From a virus: DNA of 49,686 bases. The stretch is taken from positions 1 to 49,686 of IMG/VR virus record IMGVR_UViG_3300031885_000024. One strand, 5' to 3'. The notes under the pieces are model-generated. The model ran no database searches, was not told where the DNA came from, and saw only the letters and a program-made list of their open reading frames with translations. Positions 22,037 through 29,733 of the stretch are shown here, piece after piece (position 1 is the first letter of the stretch; each line of letters begins with the position of its first letter). The position numbers were made by a program, and so were the translations under genes.

Positions 22037-22666
22037 ATGGCAATCATTTGGCGTAGTACATTCACCGCAGATAATGGCACTAATGTCACGACCATCACGC
22101 CAGAAGTCGGGTCGGCGATGCTTACGGTACCCGGTGTGTTTCCGCTACAGGTCACCGCCGATCGCGCACGCGCAAACACTGGCGATACCTTCTCCATCTG
22201 CCAAACGCCGACGCTAGGCGCAAACGCGAGTTATGTCGTGCGCGCCATTGCGCGTCAAATCACGAGCGCGTCATTTGGGTGGAAACTATATGCGCGCACT
22301 GTGTTTGCTTCCAGCGTCGGATACGAGCTGACCTACGAACCCGGCTTTTTGCGCCTCCGCGCGAATGACGGCAGTGGGTGGGTGGTACTCGGCACGACTA
22401 CCAGTTTCACGGGCAGCAATGGCGTTGATTACACCGTCGAACTGGTGTGCAACGGGAACCAAATCTCTGCGGCGATTAACGGCACGACACTGCTAGGCCC
22501 CTTTACCAACACGCTGGTTTCTGTCGCCAATGCTGCCGCCTTGGAGACGGGTGAGTACACCAGCAATCAAGCGACTGCGGGATGGCACTGGGACTCGTTC
22601 GAAGTAGATACAATTGGCGGTGGCAGCTCCACCTCCGCCTTCAAAGCCTACTACGCACACTCTTAA
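22037..22666 (+). CDS. Second lectin-like beta-sandwich protein (209 aa)
   Basis: 209 residues with a similar plan: YVVRAIARQI, VDYTVELVCNGNQISAAING and a C-terminal WHWDSFEVDTIGGG strand. It shares the GC-rich codon use of its neighbours. Three bases separate it from the preceding gene. Probably part of the same receptor-binding set. Confidence 0.55.
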   Translation: MAIIWRSTFTADNGTNVTTITPEVGSAMLTVPGVFPLQVTADRARANTGDTFSICQTPTLGANASYVVRAIARQITSASFGWKLYARTVFASSVGYELTYEPGFLRLRANDGSGWVVLGTTTSFTGSNGVDYTVELVCNGNQISAAINGTTLLGPFTNTLVSVANAAALETGEYTSNQATAGWHWDSFEVDTIGGGSSTSAFKAYYAHS

Positions 22667-22674
22667 GGAGACGT

Positions 22675-23142
22675 ATGAGCATTACTGCATTCCCTTCGGG
22701 GCAAACGGATGTCACGACGTACTGGGTGGCATACAACAACACCACTGGGGCGCGTCGGACGGACATCGTATTTAATACTGCTGCGCTGAACATCGGCTAT
22801 ATCCGCAATCGCAACGCAGAAGTGTTGGCGACAACGGGAGGTGGAACTGCTCCTGTCACGTTGGCTGCTGACAATACTGCACACACCGATTGGGGCTTTC
22901 GGCATATCGGCGGCGGAATATATCGCGTGGACTTTCCCGACGCAGCTTTTACAGCTGGCGTGGATTTCGTAATTCTTGATCTGTTCGGTCCCACGGATAC
23001 TGTGTTTGTCCCTGTTGGTGGGCTGATTGATATCTTGGGCGCAAATCCTCGCGCTGCGTTGGTGAATGTGAACATCGAGCAGGTGAACGATATCCAACTG
23101 CAAGGTGATGGCACTCCTGCTAATTCTTTCCGCCCCGCATAA
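22675..23142 (+). CDS. Fibre-cassette protein (155 aa)
   Basis: ATG 22675 after TAAGGAG; the longer frame from 22582 overlaps the previous gene. 155 residues, beta-rich: ITAFPSGQTDVTTYWVAYN, YRVDFPDAAF, VDFVILDLFGPTDTVFVPVG. Resembles tail-fibre domains seen in other phages, GC-rich like the two genes before it. Confidence 0.6.
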   Translation: MSITAFPSGQTDVTTYWVAYNNTTGARRTDIVFNTAALNIGYIRNRNAEVLATTGGGTAPVTLAADNTAHTDWGFRHIGGGIYRVDFPDAAFTAGVDFVILDLFGPTDTVFVPVGGLIDILGANPRAALVNVNIEQVNDIQLQGDGTPANSFRPA

Positions 23143-23156
23143 GGAGCAATTAAAAG

Positions 23157-24107
23157 ATGCCTAACGTAATACTAGGGTCAGTTCCATACCGTACAGACAC
23201 AGTTGATGGGATAGAAATTCCTGTACACAAGATTGCATACGGACTTGCAGGAACAGAAACGCTCGTCTCTTCCGCCAATCCGTTTCCTGTCACAGAATTT
23301 CCGCTAGTAGTGACTGGACAAGCGGGACAAACTGCTGTCGTCAATAACATTCTGACACCAGTAGCGGGAACTGCTCCAACGAACTCCGAGCAATTCCGGG
23401 CCGCTTCAGTTCAAGTTATTTCTACAGCGACAGGTGGAACGTTCATCTTTGAGCAATCAATTGATAACGTGAACTGGCGCCCGCTGCCGGTGTTCAATGC
23501 GGAACTGGTCACGGGTGCGTCAATTACGGCAGCGATCACGGCGACTGCTTCGCAGATTATCTACACGTTCCCGCTGCGTGGCGTGTTCGTGCGCTTGCGT
23601 ATTGCTACAGCTCTCACAGGTGGCAGCATCCAAGCGTTTTCGCGCTTCTCCACGGACCCGTGGGTACCAGCAGCGGTAACGGGTACGGTGACGGCCAACA
23701 TCGGCACGGGATCGTTGGCGGCGGGCACGAACGCCATTGGTGATGTAGGCTTCCAGTATCGCGCTAATGCGACCGGCGCCGCGTCCAAGTTCCATTTGGT
23801 CAGCGCGGCGACGACCAACCTGACGAACGTGAAGGCGAGCGCAGGTCGTTTGCTGGGCTGGCGCGTGCAGAACACGAACGCGGCCGCGCGCTACGTCAAG
23901 CTGCACAACGTTGCCACGGCTCCGACTGCTGGCGCTGGCGTTGTCGAAACCATCGGCGTTCCGCCCAACTCAGTCGTCACCGGCCAGTTGCCGGGCGGCT
24001 CCGCGTTTACCACCGGTATCGCAATTTCGACGGTGACCGGATCAGCTGACGCGGACACGACGGTGGTGGGCGCGGGTGATCTTATCATCGATTTGTTCTT
24101 CGCCTAA
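23157..24107 (+). CDS. Beta-rich structural protein (316 aa), compositionally chimeric
   Basis: AAGGAG before the ATG. The first ~105 residues are AT-rich; from about 23470 the codons turn GC-rich. Motifs such as TGTVTANIGTGSLAAG and KLHNVATAPTAG are typical of phage virion beta domains. The composition switch inside the frame suggests a recombination junction. Virion protein, exact place unknown. Confidence 0.6.
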   Translation: MPNVILGSVPYRTDTVDGIEIPVHKIAYGLAGTETLVSSANPFPVTEFPLVVTGQAGQTAVVNNILTPVAGTAPTNSEQFRAASVQVISTATGGTFIFEQSIDNVNWRPLPVFNAELVTGASITAAITATASQIIYTFPLRGVFVRLRIATALTGGSIQAFSRFSTDPWVPAAVTGTVTANIGTGSLAAGTNAIGDVGFQYRANATGAASKFHLVSAATTNLTNVKASAGRLLGWRVQNTNAAARYVKLHNVATAPTAGAGVVETIGVPPNSVVTGQLPGGSAFTTGIAISTVTGSADADTTVVGAGDLIIDLFFA

Positions 24108-24313
24108 TGTTCCTCGTCATTCTGGAAGCGCAGAACGCGCTCAGCGGAACATTCGCACCCTACCGTCCTCCTTACTTTAATTTCTGGGCTCCAGGAGTTT
24201 GGGCACGAGGAACATGGGGAATGAATGATGAATGGACACCAGCTAGTGGTGGAGGCGGTGGAGCTGGCCCAGCCAAAACTTCCTGGTTCTACCGCCGCCG
24301 CCGTTTCTTCTAA
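24107..24313 (+). CDS. Small Gly/aromatic protein (68 aa)
   Basis: Start overlaps the upstream stop (TAATG). Aromatic and Gly-rich with a basic end (WFYRRRRFF). The YNFWAPGVW-type segment is like small linker proteins near fibre genes. Function unknown. Confidence 0.5.
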   Translation: MFLVILEAQNALSGTFAPYRPPYFNFWAPGVWARGTWGMNDEWTPASGGGGGAGPAKTSWFYRRRRFF

Positions 24314-24330
24314 CTCTCACAACTTCTATC

Positions 24331-24471
24331 ATGCCAAAGCCTCCGAAGCCGTACGGACTTCCCAAATCAAAGGTCCGTGTTCCCAAGCCTAAAGCAACCG
24401 CGGGAAAGCGAATGCTCTCTTCCATGAAGAATCGCCTGAAGGTCAATCCTTACTCGAAGAAAGGTAAGTAA
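24331..24471 (+). CDS. Small basic protein (46 aa)
   Basis: Starts MPKPPKPYGL and ends NPYSKKGK, highly basic and Pro-rich. It ends just before the small terminase gene. Similar short Lys/Pro proteins precede terminases in other phages. Too short for usual cut-offs. Confidence 0.5.
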   Translation: MPKPPKPYGLPKSKVRVPKPKATAGKRMLSSMKNRLKVNPYSKKGK

Positions 24472-24472
24472 G

Positions 24473-25084
24473 ATGAAGATGCACCGCACACTTGATAAAA
24501 GTCACGGTGGTGCGGATACCCAGTATAACCGGAACTGGAAACCTATCCACACCAGTATCGTCCTAGACTATGCACAGGGACGAACGATTTCCCAACTTGC
24601 TGAAAAGTTCGGATTCGCTCCATCTACGATTGGAAACATCGTACGGTCTAAGAAGGCGAAGGATATTGTAGGCAGGATTGAGCGGAATATCCTCAAGAAC
24701 GGTAGTGAGGCATTTCCGGACGCCCTTAAAAAGGCTAAAATCCTTGCCTTCCAGCGTATGCAAGACTTCCTCCAAGATGATGCACTCGCTGAAAAAGCTC
24801 CCTTTGCCTTCTTCGACAAGGCTGCGAAAGCGGTAGAAGTATTCTCTAAGCTGGAATCTCCATCTGGTCCAGAGGCTCCGGCTTCTCAAACCAATGTCCA
24901 GCTAAATATCTTTCAAAACCCCGAACAAGTTTCGGCACTCACTGACGGGCTTAACAAAGCTCTCGAAGTATCTCAGCGATATGCCGAATTATCTCCGGTA
25001 TCTGTAGATGGATCTACTCTCGAACAGCACCTCCTTACGGGAAGCCGAGAAACTTCAGGAGCAGTTGGGGATCGAGAAGATTAA
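24473..25084 (+). CDS. terS: Terminase small subunit
   Basis: 203 residues after AAAGG. The N-terminal helix-turn-helix (GRTISQLAEKFGFAPSTIGNI, ~37-57) would recognise the packaging site; the following helices suit oligomerisation. It directly precedes and overlaps the large terminase. Identification rests on the HTH and position. Confidence 0.7.
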   Translation: MKMHRTLDKSHGGADTQYNRNWKPIHTSIVLDYAQGRTISQLAEKFGFAPSTIGNIVRSKKAKDIVGRIERNILKNGSEAFPDALKKAKILAFQRMQDFLQDDALAEKAPFAFFDKAAKAVEVFSKLESPSGPEAPASQTNVQLNIFQNPEQVSALTDGLNKALEVSQRYAELSPVSVDGSTLEQHLLTGSRETSGAVGDRED

Positions 25085-26600
25085 TCTTCTTCGCAGGAAG
25101 GCAAAGACAGATCTTTACTTTCTTGCAACTACGATCCTTGGTTACAACAAACTATCTCCTGGACTTCACGGGCACTTCTCAACGTGGATGCGTCGGACTT
25201 CGGGGAAGCAATGGAGATTGATCCTACTTCCCCGAGGTCACTACAAATCCACCATTACTACGATTGCAGATTCCATCCAAATAGCTCTACCGGATGATGG
25301 AGGAAACGAGCCGTATCCAAGAAATCTTGGACCCGAAGTGAGAGTTCTAATTGCTCACGAAGGTAAAGAACACGCGGCTCGCTTCCTTACATCAATCACG
25401 TCTCACTTCACTACAAATCCACTCTTAATGGCTCTCTATCCTACCTGTACTCCAGGTAAGAGTCAGAGAGTAAACAATTCAGAACTCGAACTTCCGCGAA
25501 AGAGTTATTGGGCAGAGCCTACATTTGACGTAATGGGTGTAGGTTCGAGAGCACAAGGACGACACTATGACTTCCTAAAGCTGGATGACATTTATGGTGT
25601 CGAAGCTCGTGACTCAGAAGCAGTGCACAAAGCTACACTTCTCTGGATCGACAACATTCAATCATTTCTTCTCACGCCATCCAGCGATCACATCGACTTT
25701 ATCGGTACTCGTTATCGTTTCGACGATGTGTACCAACACGTGATGAATGTGTATGAGGATGAATTGATTAAGTATGTCCGTCCTGTAGAGGAGTACAGCA
25801 AGGAGCTGGACCGGAAGGTGTCTATCTTCCCAGAACAGTTCCCCGAGAGTACATTGAAGATACTCAAGAAGAACCCAGTGGTGTTCAACTCACAGTATCT
25901 TAATGATCCACTCGCGGGAGATGCTGAGTTTGACCGTTCTTGGGAGCGATACTACAAGAGGATTAAGTGGGATACACTCGATAAACGAGTGAGCTACGAA
26001 GACAATGAAGGAATTGTCCGGACATTCTCTTGGCTAGAGCTGGATAGAGTTATCTTCGTCGATCCTGCCACGAAGGGAAATAGTGGGATTGTAGTGACGG
26101 GAACTGATAACTCTCGTAATCCGAAAGCATTCATCCTCGAATCAATCCAAAAGCCGCTCGATCCTCCCGCGCTGGTGAATCTCATCTTTCAGTTGAATCG
26201 AAAGTGGGCACCAAGAGCAGTAGTGATTGAAGAAGTTCTTTTCTCTCAACTCTTCCGTCACTGGATTCAACGTGAACAGGGAGTGAGAAATGAATACTTC
26301 CGAATTATTCCTGCCAAGACAAAGCAGAGAAGTAAAGAAGATCGAGTGAGAGGTTTGGCTACATGGTTTGCCAATGGGCAGATTATGTTGCATGAAGGGG
26401 AAGAGGAGTTGGTAAGACAGTTTCGTCAATTCCCAGGTATCAAGGAATATCACATCCTCGATGCACTAGCATATGGTCCAGAGTTTTGGAGGGCCAGTGC
26501 GGGAAGTGATGAGATTGAGGAGCGGGAATCGGCAATTGAGATGATTAAACGCACTCGCGATCCAGTCACAGGTTACTCTAAAGTGAGGCATGGAAGATGA
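25008..26600 (+). CDS. terL: Terminase large subunit
   Basis: 530 residues. ATPase: Walker A-like LLPRGHYKST (~73-82) and Walker B FLKLDDIYG. Nuclease: VIFVDPATKG (first acidic residue), VVIEEV and HILDALAYG near the C-terminus. The ATG at 25008 overlaps the small subunit by 77 bases; no better start is seen. It packages DNA into the procapsid through the portal. Confidence 0.93.
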   Translation: MDLLSNSTSLREAEKLQEQLGIEKINLLRRKAKTDLYFLATTILGYNKLSPGLHGHFSTWMRRTSGKQWRLILLPRGHYKSTITTIADSIQIALPDDGGNEPYPRNLGPEVRVLIAHEGKEHAARFLTSITSHFTTNPLLMALYPTCTPGKSQRVNNSELELPRKSYWAEPTFDVMGVGSRAQGRHYDFLKLDDIYGVEARDSEAVHKATLLWIDNIQSFLLTPSSDHIDFIGTRYRFDDVYQHVMNVYEDELIKYVRPVEEYSKELDRKVSIFPEQFPESTLKILKKNPVVFNSQYLNDPLAGDAEFDRSWERYYKRIKWDTLDKRVSYEDNEGIVRTFSWLELDRVIFVDPATKGNSGIVVTGTDNSRNPKAFILESIQKPLDPPALVNLIFQLNRKWAPRAVVIEEVLFSQLFRHWIQREQGVRNEYFRIIPAKTKQRSKEDRVRGLATWFANGQIMLHEGEEELVRQFRQFPGIKEYHILDALAYGPEFWRASAGSDEIEERESAIEMIKRTRDPVTGYSKVRHGR

Positions 26601-26833
26601 ACGAGAAGAAAGGACTCAAGGATAATCCTATTACAACCATCGCTGGTGCCGGTTTGGGTGCAGGTACCATTGTACTTTCCCTACTTCCTACAGAAGTTCG
26701 AGATGGTTGCATGGCTGCTGTCATGGATTCTAATAATCCTCTCGTTGTTTCTATTCTCCTCCTCGCAGCACTTCTACTTACCGTCATCGGTCCCTCTCTT
26801 GCCTCGCGCAACAAGGAAACCAAAAGCGAGTAA
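26597..26833 (+). CDS. Putative holin (two membrane segments)
   Basis: 78 residues. Membrane helices at ~10-30 (TTIAGAGLGAGTIVLSLL) and ~47-66 (PLVVSILLLAALLLTVIG), with a charged N-terminus and a Lys/Glu C-terminus: a class II holin plan. ATGA overlap with terL. The endolysin lies 9 kb away, so the lysis genes are split. Confidence 0.65.
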   Translation: MNEKKGLKDNPITTIAGAGLGAGTIVLSLLPTEVRDGCMAAVMDSNNPLVVSILLLAALLLTVIGPSLASRNKETKSE

Positions 26834-26870
26834 CATCATTCGAGCGCTCACTCGTATCAAGAAGGTGTGG

Positions 26871-27131
26871 ATGGCTCGGGAAGAGTTCTTCAAGAAGTGG
26901 AATAAACTTCGGAGATTACTCTATGAAACTCCTGACTATCAGATGTTTCTTCTTGAGGTAAGAGAGCGAGCGGGAGGACGGTGTGAAAGATGCAGCAAAC
27001 CGGGGAGAGAGGTTCATCATAAGGTGCGAGTATACGATGATCCTTCTTTATCTCTCGATGTCAATAACGGTGAGCTATTGTGTAAGAGGTGCCATAAACT
27101 CCACCATAAGAAGGAGAAAAAAGAGAGATGA
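26871..27131 (+). CDS. HNH endonuclease
   Basis: 86 residues from ATG 26871 (AAGGTG upstream). Zinc/HNH core: CERCSKPGREVHHKVRVYDD ... NNGELLCKRCHKLHHK, with two Cys pairs and the HH/N/H residues. Small HNH proteins beside terL assist cleavage at packaging in HK97-like phages, so this is the likely role rather than homing. Confidence 0.8.
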   Translation: MAREEFFKKWNKLRRLLYETPDYQMFLLEVRERAGGRCERCSKPGREVHHKVRVYDDPSLSLDVNNGELLCKRCHKLHHKKEKKER

Positions 27132-28900
27132 CACTTCCCTATTTGCAGGGGATGATTCCTGAGGTTCCAAAAGCTACTCCGCCTCCTCCGCCTGATAACA
27201 TCCTCGCAAAGATTATTGCAGCAATGATCTTTACATCGTCTCAGAATGTCGGAAATGCTGCTGCGCGAGTAATGAGGAGTGCAGGAGATGCTCAGAAGGA
27301 AAGCTGGAAGAAGTTTCTCAGTAATCCTAATGCAGCGAACAGTGTGGATATTGCAGGTGACTTGGTGATGCCGATGGCGGGGAGCCTCAAAGCTTTTAAC
27401 TCTGTTGCACGAAATCCTAGAAGTGCTGACTTTCTAGATAATCTGTATTCTAGATTATCAGCCGCAGTTACTTCTGGTCCTCCCAAAGGTCAAGGCCAAC
27501 AATGGCTAAGACATCTTGAAAAAGGTGCAGCTAAAGGAGAGATAGATCACACAGGCCTGAAGGATTTTCTAGAGCGTAACTTGGGGAGAGTCATCAGTAA
27601 AGATGAAATCTTTAATGTTGCTTCTAAGAATCCAGTCAAGCTGGGAGAAGAGATATATGAATTTCCTGGAACTGGTTATGCATCACACTGGCCTAATCTT
27701 CCAGATAATCTTAAGACAGATCCCGGGACTTACAAAGAAATCGTGTTGTCTAGTAACCTTCCAGAAGGTTCAAACAATTCTTTACGAGTAAGGCCTCTAG
27801 AACAACCAGGCCAACACTTTGATCCCACTAATCAAGTTGGCCATCTTCGTACAAGACTTGGTGAGAGGGATGGAAAGAAGTCCCTTGTTCTAGGCGAGGT
27901 TCAGTCAGACACTCATCAGAATGCTAGAACAGAGGGTAGGCTAAGTAAGTCAGGGGAGAAATTACCCTCTGAAGTAGAAAGACTCTACCAAAGATTTAAG
28001 AAAGTTGATGCCGAGCTGGCAGCTCATAAAAAAGCAATAAATGCAGGCGATCCAAACGTCACTACAGAAGGTGATTACCAGCTTCGTAAGAAGTGGTCAG
28101 AAGCAGAAGCCGTATGGAAAGATTATAGTCAGGGTAGGGGTGGCGTTCTCCCACTTCCGTTTCAAAGTGATAAAGAGTGGCCAGAACTGCTTCTAAAGAG
28201 AGCACTATTCGAAGCTGCAAAGAATAATGCTGATGAGGTTTTCATCCCTTCTGGCAATTCTATTTCTGAGGCTGTGGGGATGCCAGCGGGAGGTCAAAAG
28301 TTTTATGATAAGGACCTCCCGAATCAGATGCTAGAGTACGTCAAGAAACAATTAGGGGTTCAAGTTACTCCCGAAGCTTTACAGAAGGCTAGTGGTGGTG
28401 CTCCTACATTGCGCAAGATATATGAAACCTTGAATCCTAGGATGGTGGGCCCAAATCAGTGGGCAATACCTGATTTGCCTGGACCACTTCCTGAACGTTA
28501 TGAAGAGTTTTTAGTTTACGCTCCCGTTAATAATGTGCAAGCTTCTCCAGAGGCTATTGATGAAGTTGCAAAGGCGTTCTCTTTGATAGCCTCAAAGTTT
28601 GGCGGTTCAAATTTACCGGGCATCTCTGGGATGTCTGGAGTAAACGCTAACGCATTCAGGGCTGACGCAGGACTTCTTATGGATAGGTTGAGAACTCCTG
28701 TTACAACAGTTCCTGATGGAACCGCAATCCCTCTGCCTCCGGAAGCACGAGATAAGATCCTCACAGATGGTCAACGTTTGTGGGCAGCTCTAATCTCCAC
28801 TCTCGGCGGCACCGCTGCACTTAACTCCAACAGAAAGAAAAATGAAGATCTACAAGACTCTTCGCGGACAAACCGATCTACTCACCGTCGATACCAATAA
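27128..28900 (+). CDS. Polyvalent-domain (LPD) virion-associated protein
   Basis: 590 residues. The block KSLVLGEVQSDTHQ, followed ~75 residues later by PLPFQSDKEWPELLLKRAL, then YDKDLPNQMLEYVKK, is the signature of a large-polyvalent-protein-associated domain found in phage proteins that are injected with DNA. Proline-rich N-terminus (PKATPPPPPD); C-terminal ~30 residues overlap the next gene. Enzymatic activity unknown. Confidence 0.6.
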   Translation: MTLPYLQGMIPEVPKATPPPPPDNILAKIIAAMIFTSSQNVGNAAARVMRSAGDAQKESWKKFLSNPNAANSVDIAGDLVMPMAGSLKAFNSVARNPRSADFLDNLYSRLSAAVTSGPPKGQGQQWLRHLEKGAAKGEIDHTGLKDFLERNLGRVISKDEIFNVASKNPVKLGEEIYEFPGTGYASHWPNLPDNLKTDPGTYKEIVLSSNLPEGSNNSLRVRPLEQPGQHFDPTNQVGHLRTRLGERDGKKSLVLGEVQSDTHQNARTEGRLSKSGEKLPSEVERLYQRFKKVDAELAAHKKAINAGDPNVTTEGDYQLRKKWSEAEAVWKDYSQGRGGVLPLPFQSDKEWPELLLKRALFEAAKNNADEVFIPSGNSISEAVGMPAGGQKFYDKDLPNQMLEYVKKQLGVQVTPEALQKASGGAPTLRKIYETLNPRMVGPNQWAIPDLPGPLPERYEEFLVYAPVNNVQASPEAIDEVAKAFSLIASKFGGSNLPGISGMSGVNANAFRADAGLLMDRLRTPVTTVPDGTAIPLPPEARDKILTDGQRLWAALISTLGGTAALNSNRKKNEDLQDSSRTNRSTHRRYQ

Positions 28901-29081
28901 GAGTGATGGTGTGTTGACGATCGAGATTCTTGAGGGAATTGAGAATCCCGCAACGGTTCGTTCTATGTCCTTTCCCGTTCCTCCCGACATTGCGCGTCTA
29001 GTTGTTCGTGCATTGTTTGATGGAATGAGGATTGAAGATCCGGACGGAGATCTTCCGATCTATAAGGTAGATCCATCATGA
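28842..29081 (+). CDS. Hypothetical protein (79 aa)
   Basis: 79 residues, beta then helix (LTIEILEGIEN, IARLVVRALFDGM). Overlaps the 590-residue gene by 59 bases and the next by 4. Function unknown. Confidence 0.6.
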   Translation: MKIYKTLRGQTDLLTVDTNKSDGVLTIEILEGIENPATVRSMSFPVPPDIARLVVRALFDGMRIEDPDGDLPIYKVDPS

Positions 29082-29302
29082 GTGGACACAATATTCATAC
29101 AGTCCCGATAAATGACTTGAAGGAGCATAACACAAACGGCATTCACTGTGAGTGTTCCCCTGAAATTCGTTTAATCTGTGAAGACTGCGATGATGGATGT
29201 TGGAAGTGCGAAGGAGGCCACACAGTTTTAACTCCAGCAGAAGCTAAAGAAGCTTCCGATGTGTTGGTTATTGTACACAACGCATGGGATGGCAGGGAAT
29301 AA
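29078..29302 (+). CDS. Small zinc-ribbon-like protein (74 aa)
   Basis: 74 residues. HCECSPE and CEDCDDGCWKC provide a likely zinc site; the end IVHNAWDGRE resembles a family of small phage proteins that begin with VPINDLKEH. Role unknown. Confidence 0.65.
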   Translation: MSGHNIHTVPINDLKEHNTNGIHCECSPEIRLICEDCDDGCWKCEGGHTVLTPAEAKEASDVLVIVHNAWDGRE

Positions 29303-29320
29303 TCCCCATCATTACTCTTC

Positions 29321-29375
29321 GAACAGCGCTGTTCGCGGTGGCGCAAGGAGCTTGCTCCTGCCCGCGCCATCCGCG
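29321..29375. repeat. GC-rich double palindrome
   Basis: GAACAGCGCTGTTC (29321-29334) is a perfect palindrome. It is followed by a hairpin: CGCGG-TGGCGC-a-AGGAGC-TT-GCTCCT-gccc-GCGCCA-t-CCGCG (29334-29375), 17 paired bases. No T-run follows. It stands between the zinc-ribbon gene and a GIY-YIG-like gene in otherwise AT-rich DNA. Confidence 0.75.
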
Positions 29376-29397
29376 TTAAACCTTTCTGCTAAGTCTC

Positions 29398-29733
29398 ATG
29401 CCTAAAAAGCAATATGACTCATGGAAGAAAAATGGATGGTGTGTTTATCTTGCATGGATTGGAGATAAACCTTACATAGGAATTACTAGTGACATGGATA
29501 AAGCTCTTGTAAGGCTGGTTCGTAATAACAGACTTGTGGGAGTGTCCTTGGAAACTAAAGTTCCTATTGGGGATATTGCTCATGCTCATGATGTTCGAGA
29601 TTATCTTAACTCTCTGGATATCTACGACGCAATCGAGTTGCTTGAGAATCCTAACCTTCCTGCTATGGTCCCCCGTTCACTTCCCATTACTTGGCGTGAG
29701 CACGTTAAATACATTATGGACCGAGGATCTTGA
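29398..29733 (+). CDS. GIY-YIG-like small protein (111 aa), tentative
   Basis: 111 residues. VYLAWIGDKPYIGITSDMDKA near the N-terminus resembles the paired GIY...YIG strands, with the first tyrosine motif degenerate (CVY). The conserved Arg and Glu of the family are uncertain. It lies between a strong palindrome and the portal gene, which fits a mobile nuclease, but a structural role is possible. Confidence 0.4.
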   Translation: MPKKQYDSWKKNGWCVYLAWIGDKPYIGITSDMDKALVRLVRNNRLVGVSLETKVPIGDIAHAHDVRDYLNSLDIYDAIELLENPNLPAMVPRSLPITWREHVKYIMDRGS

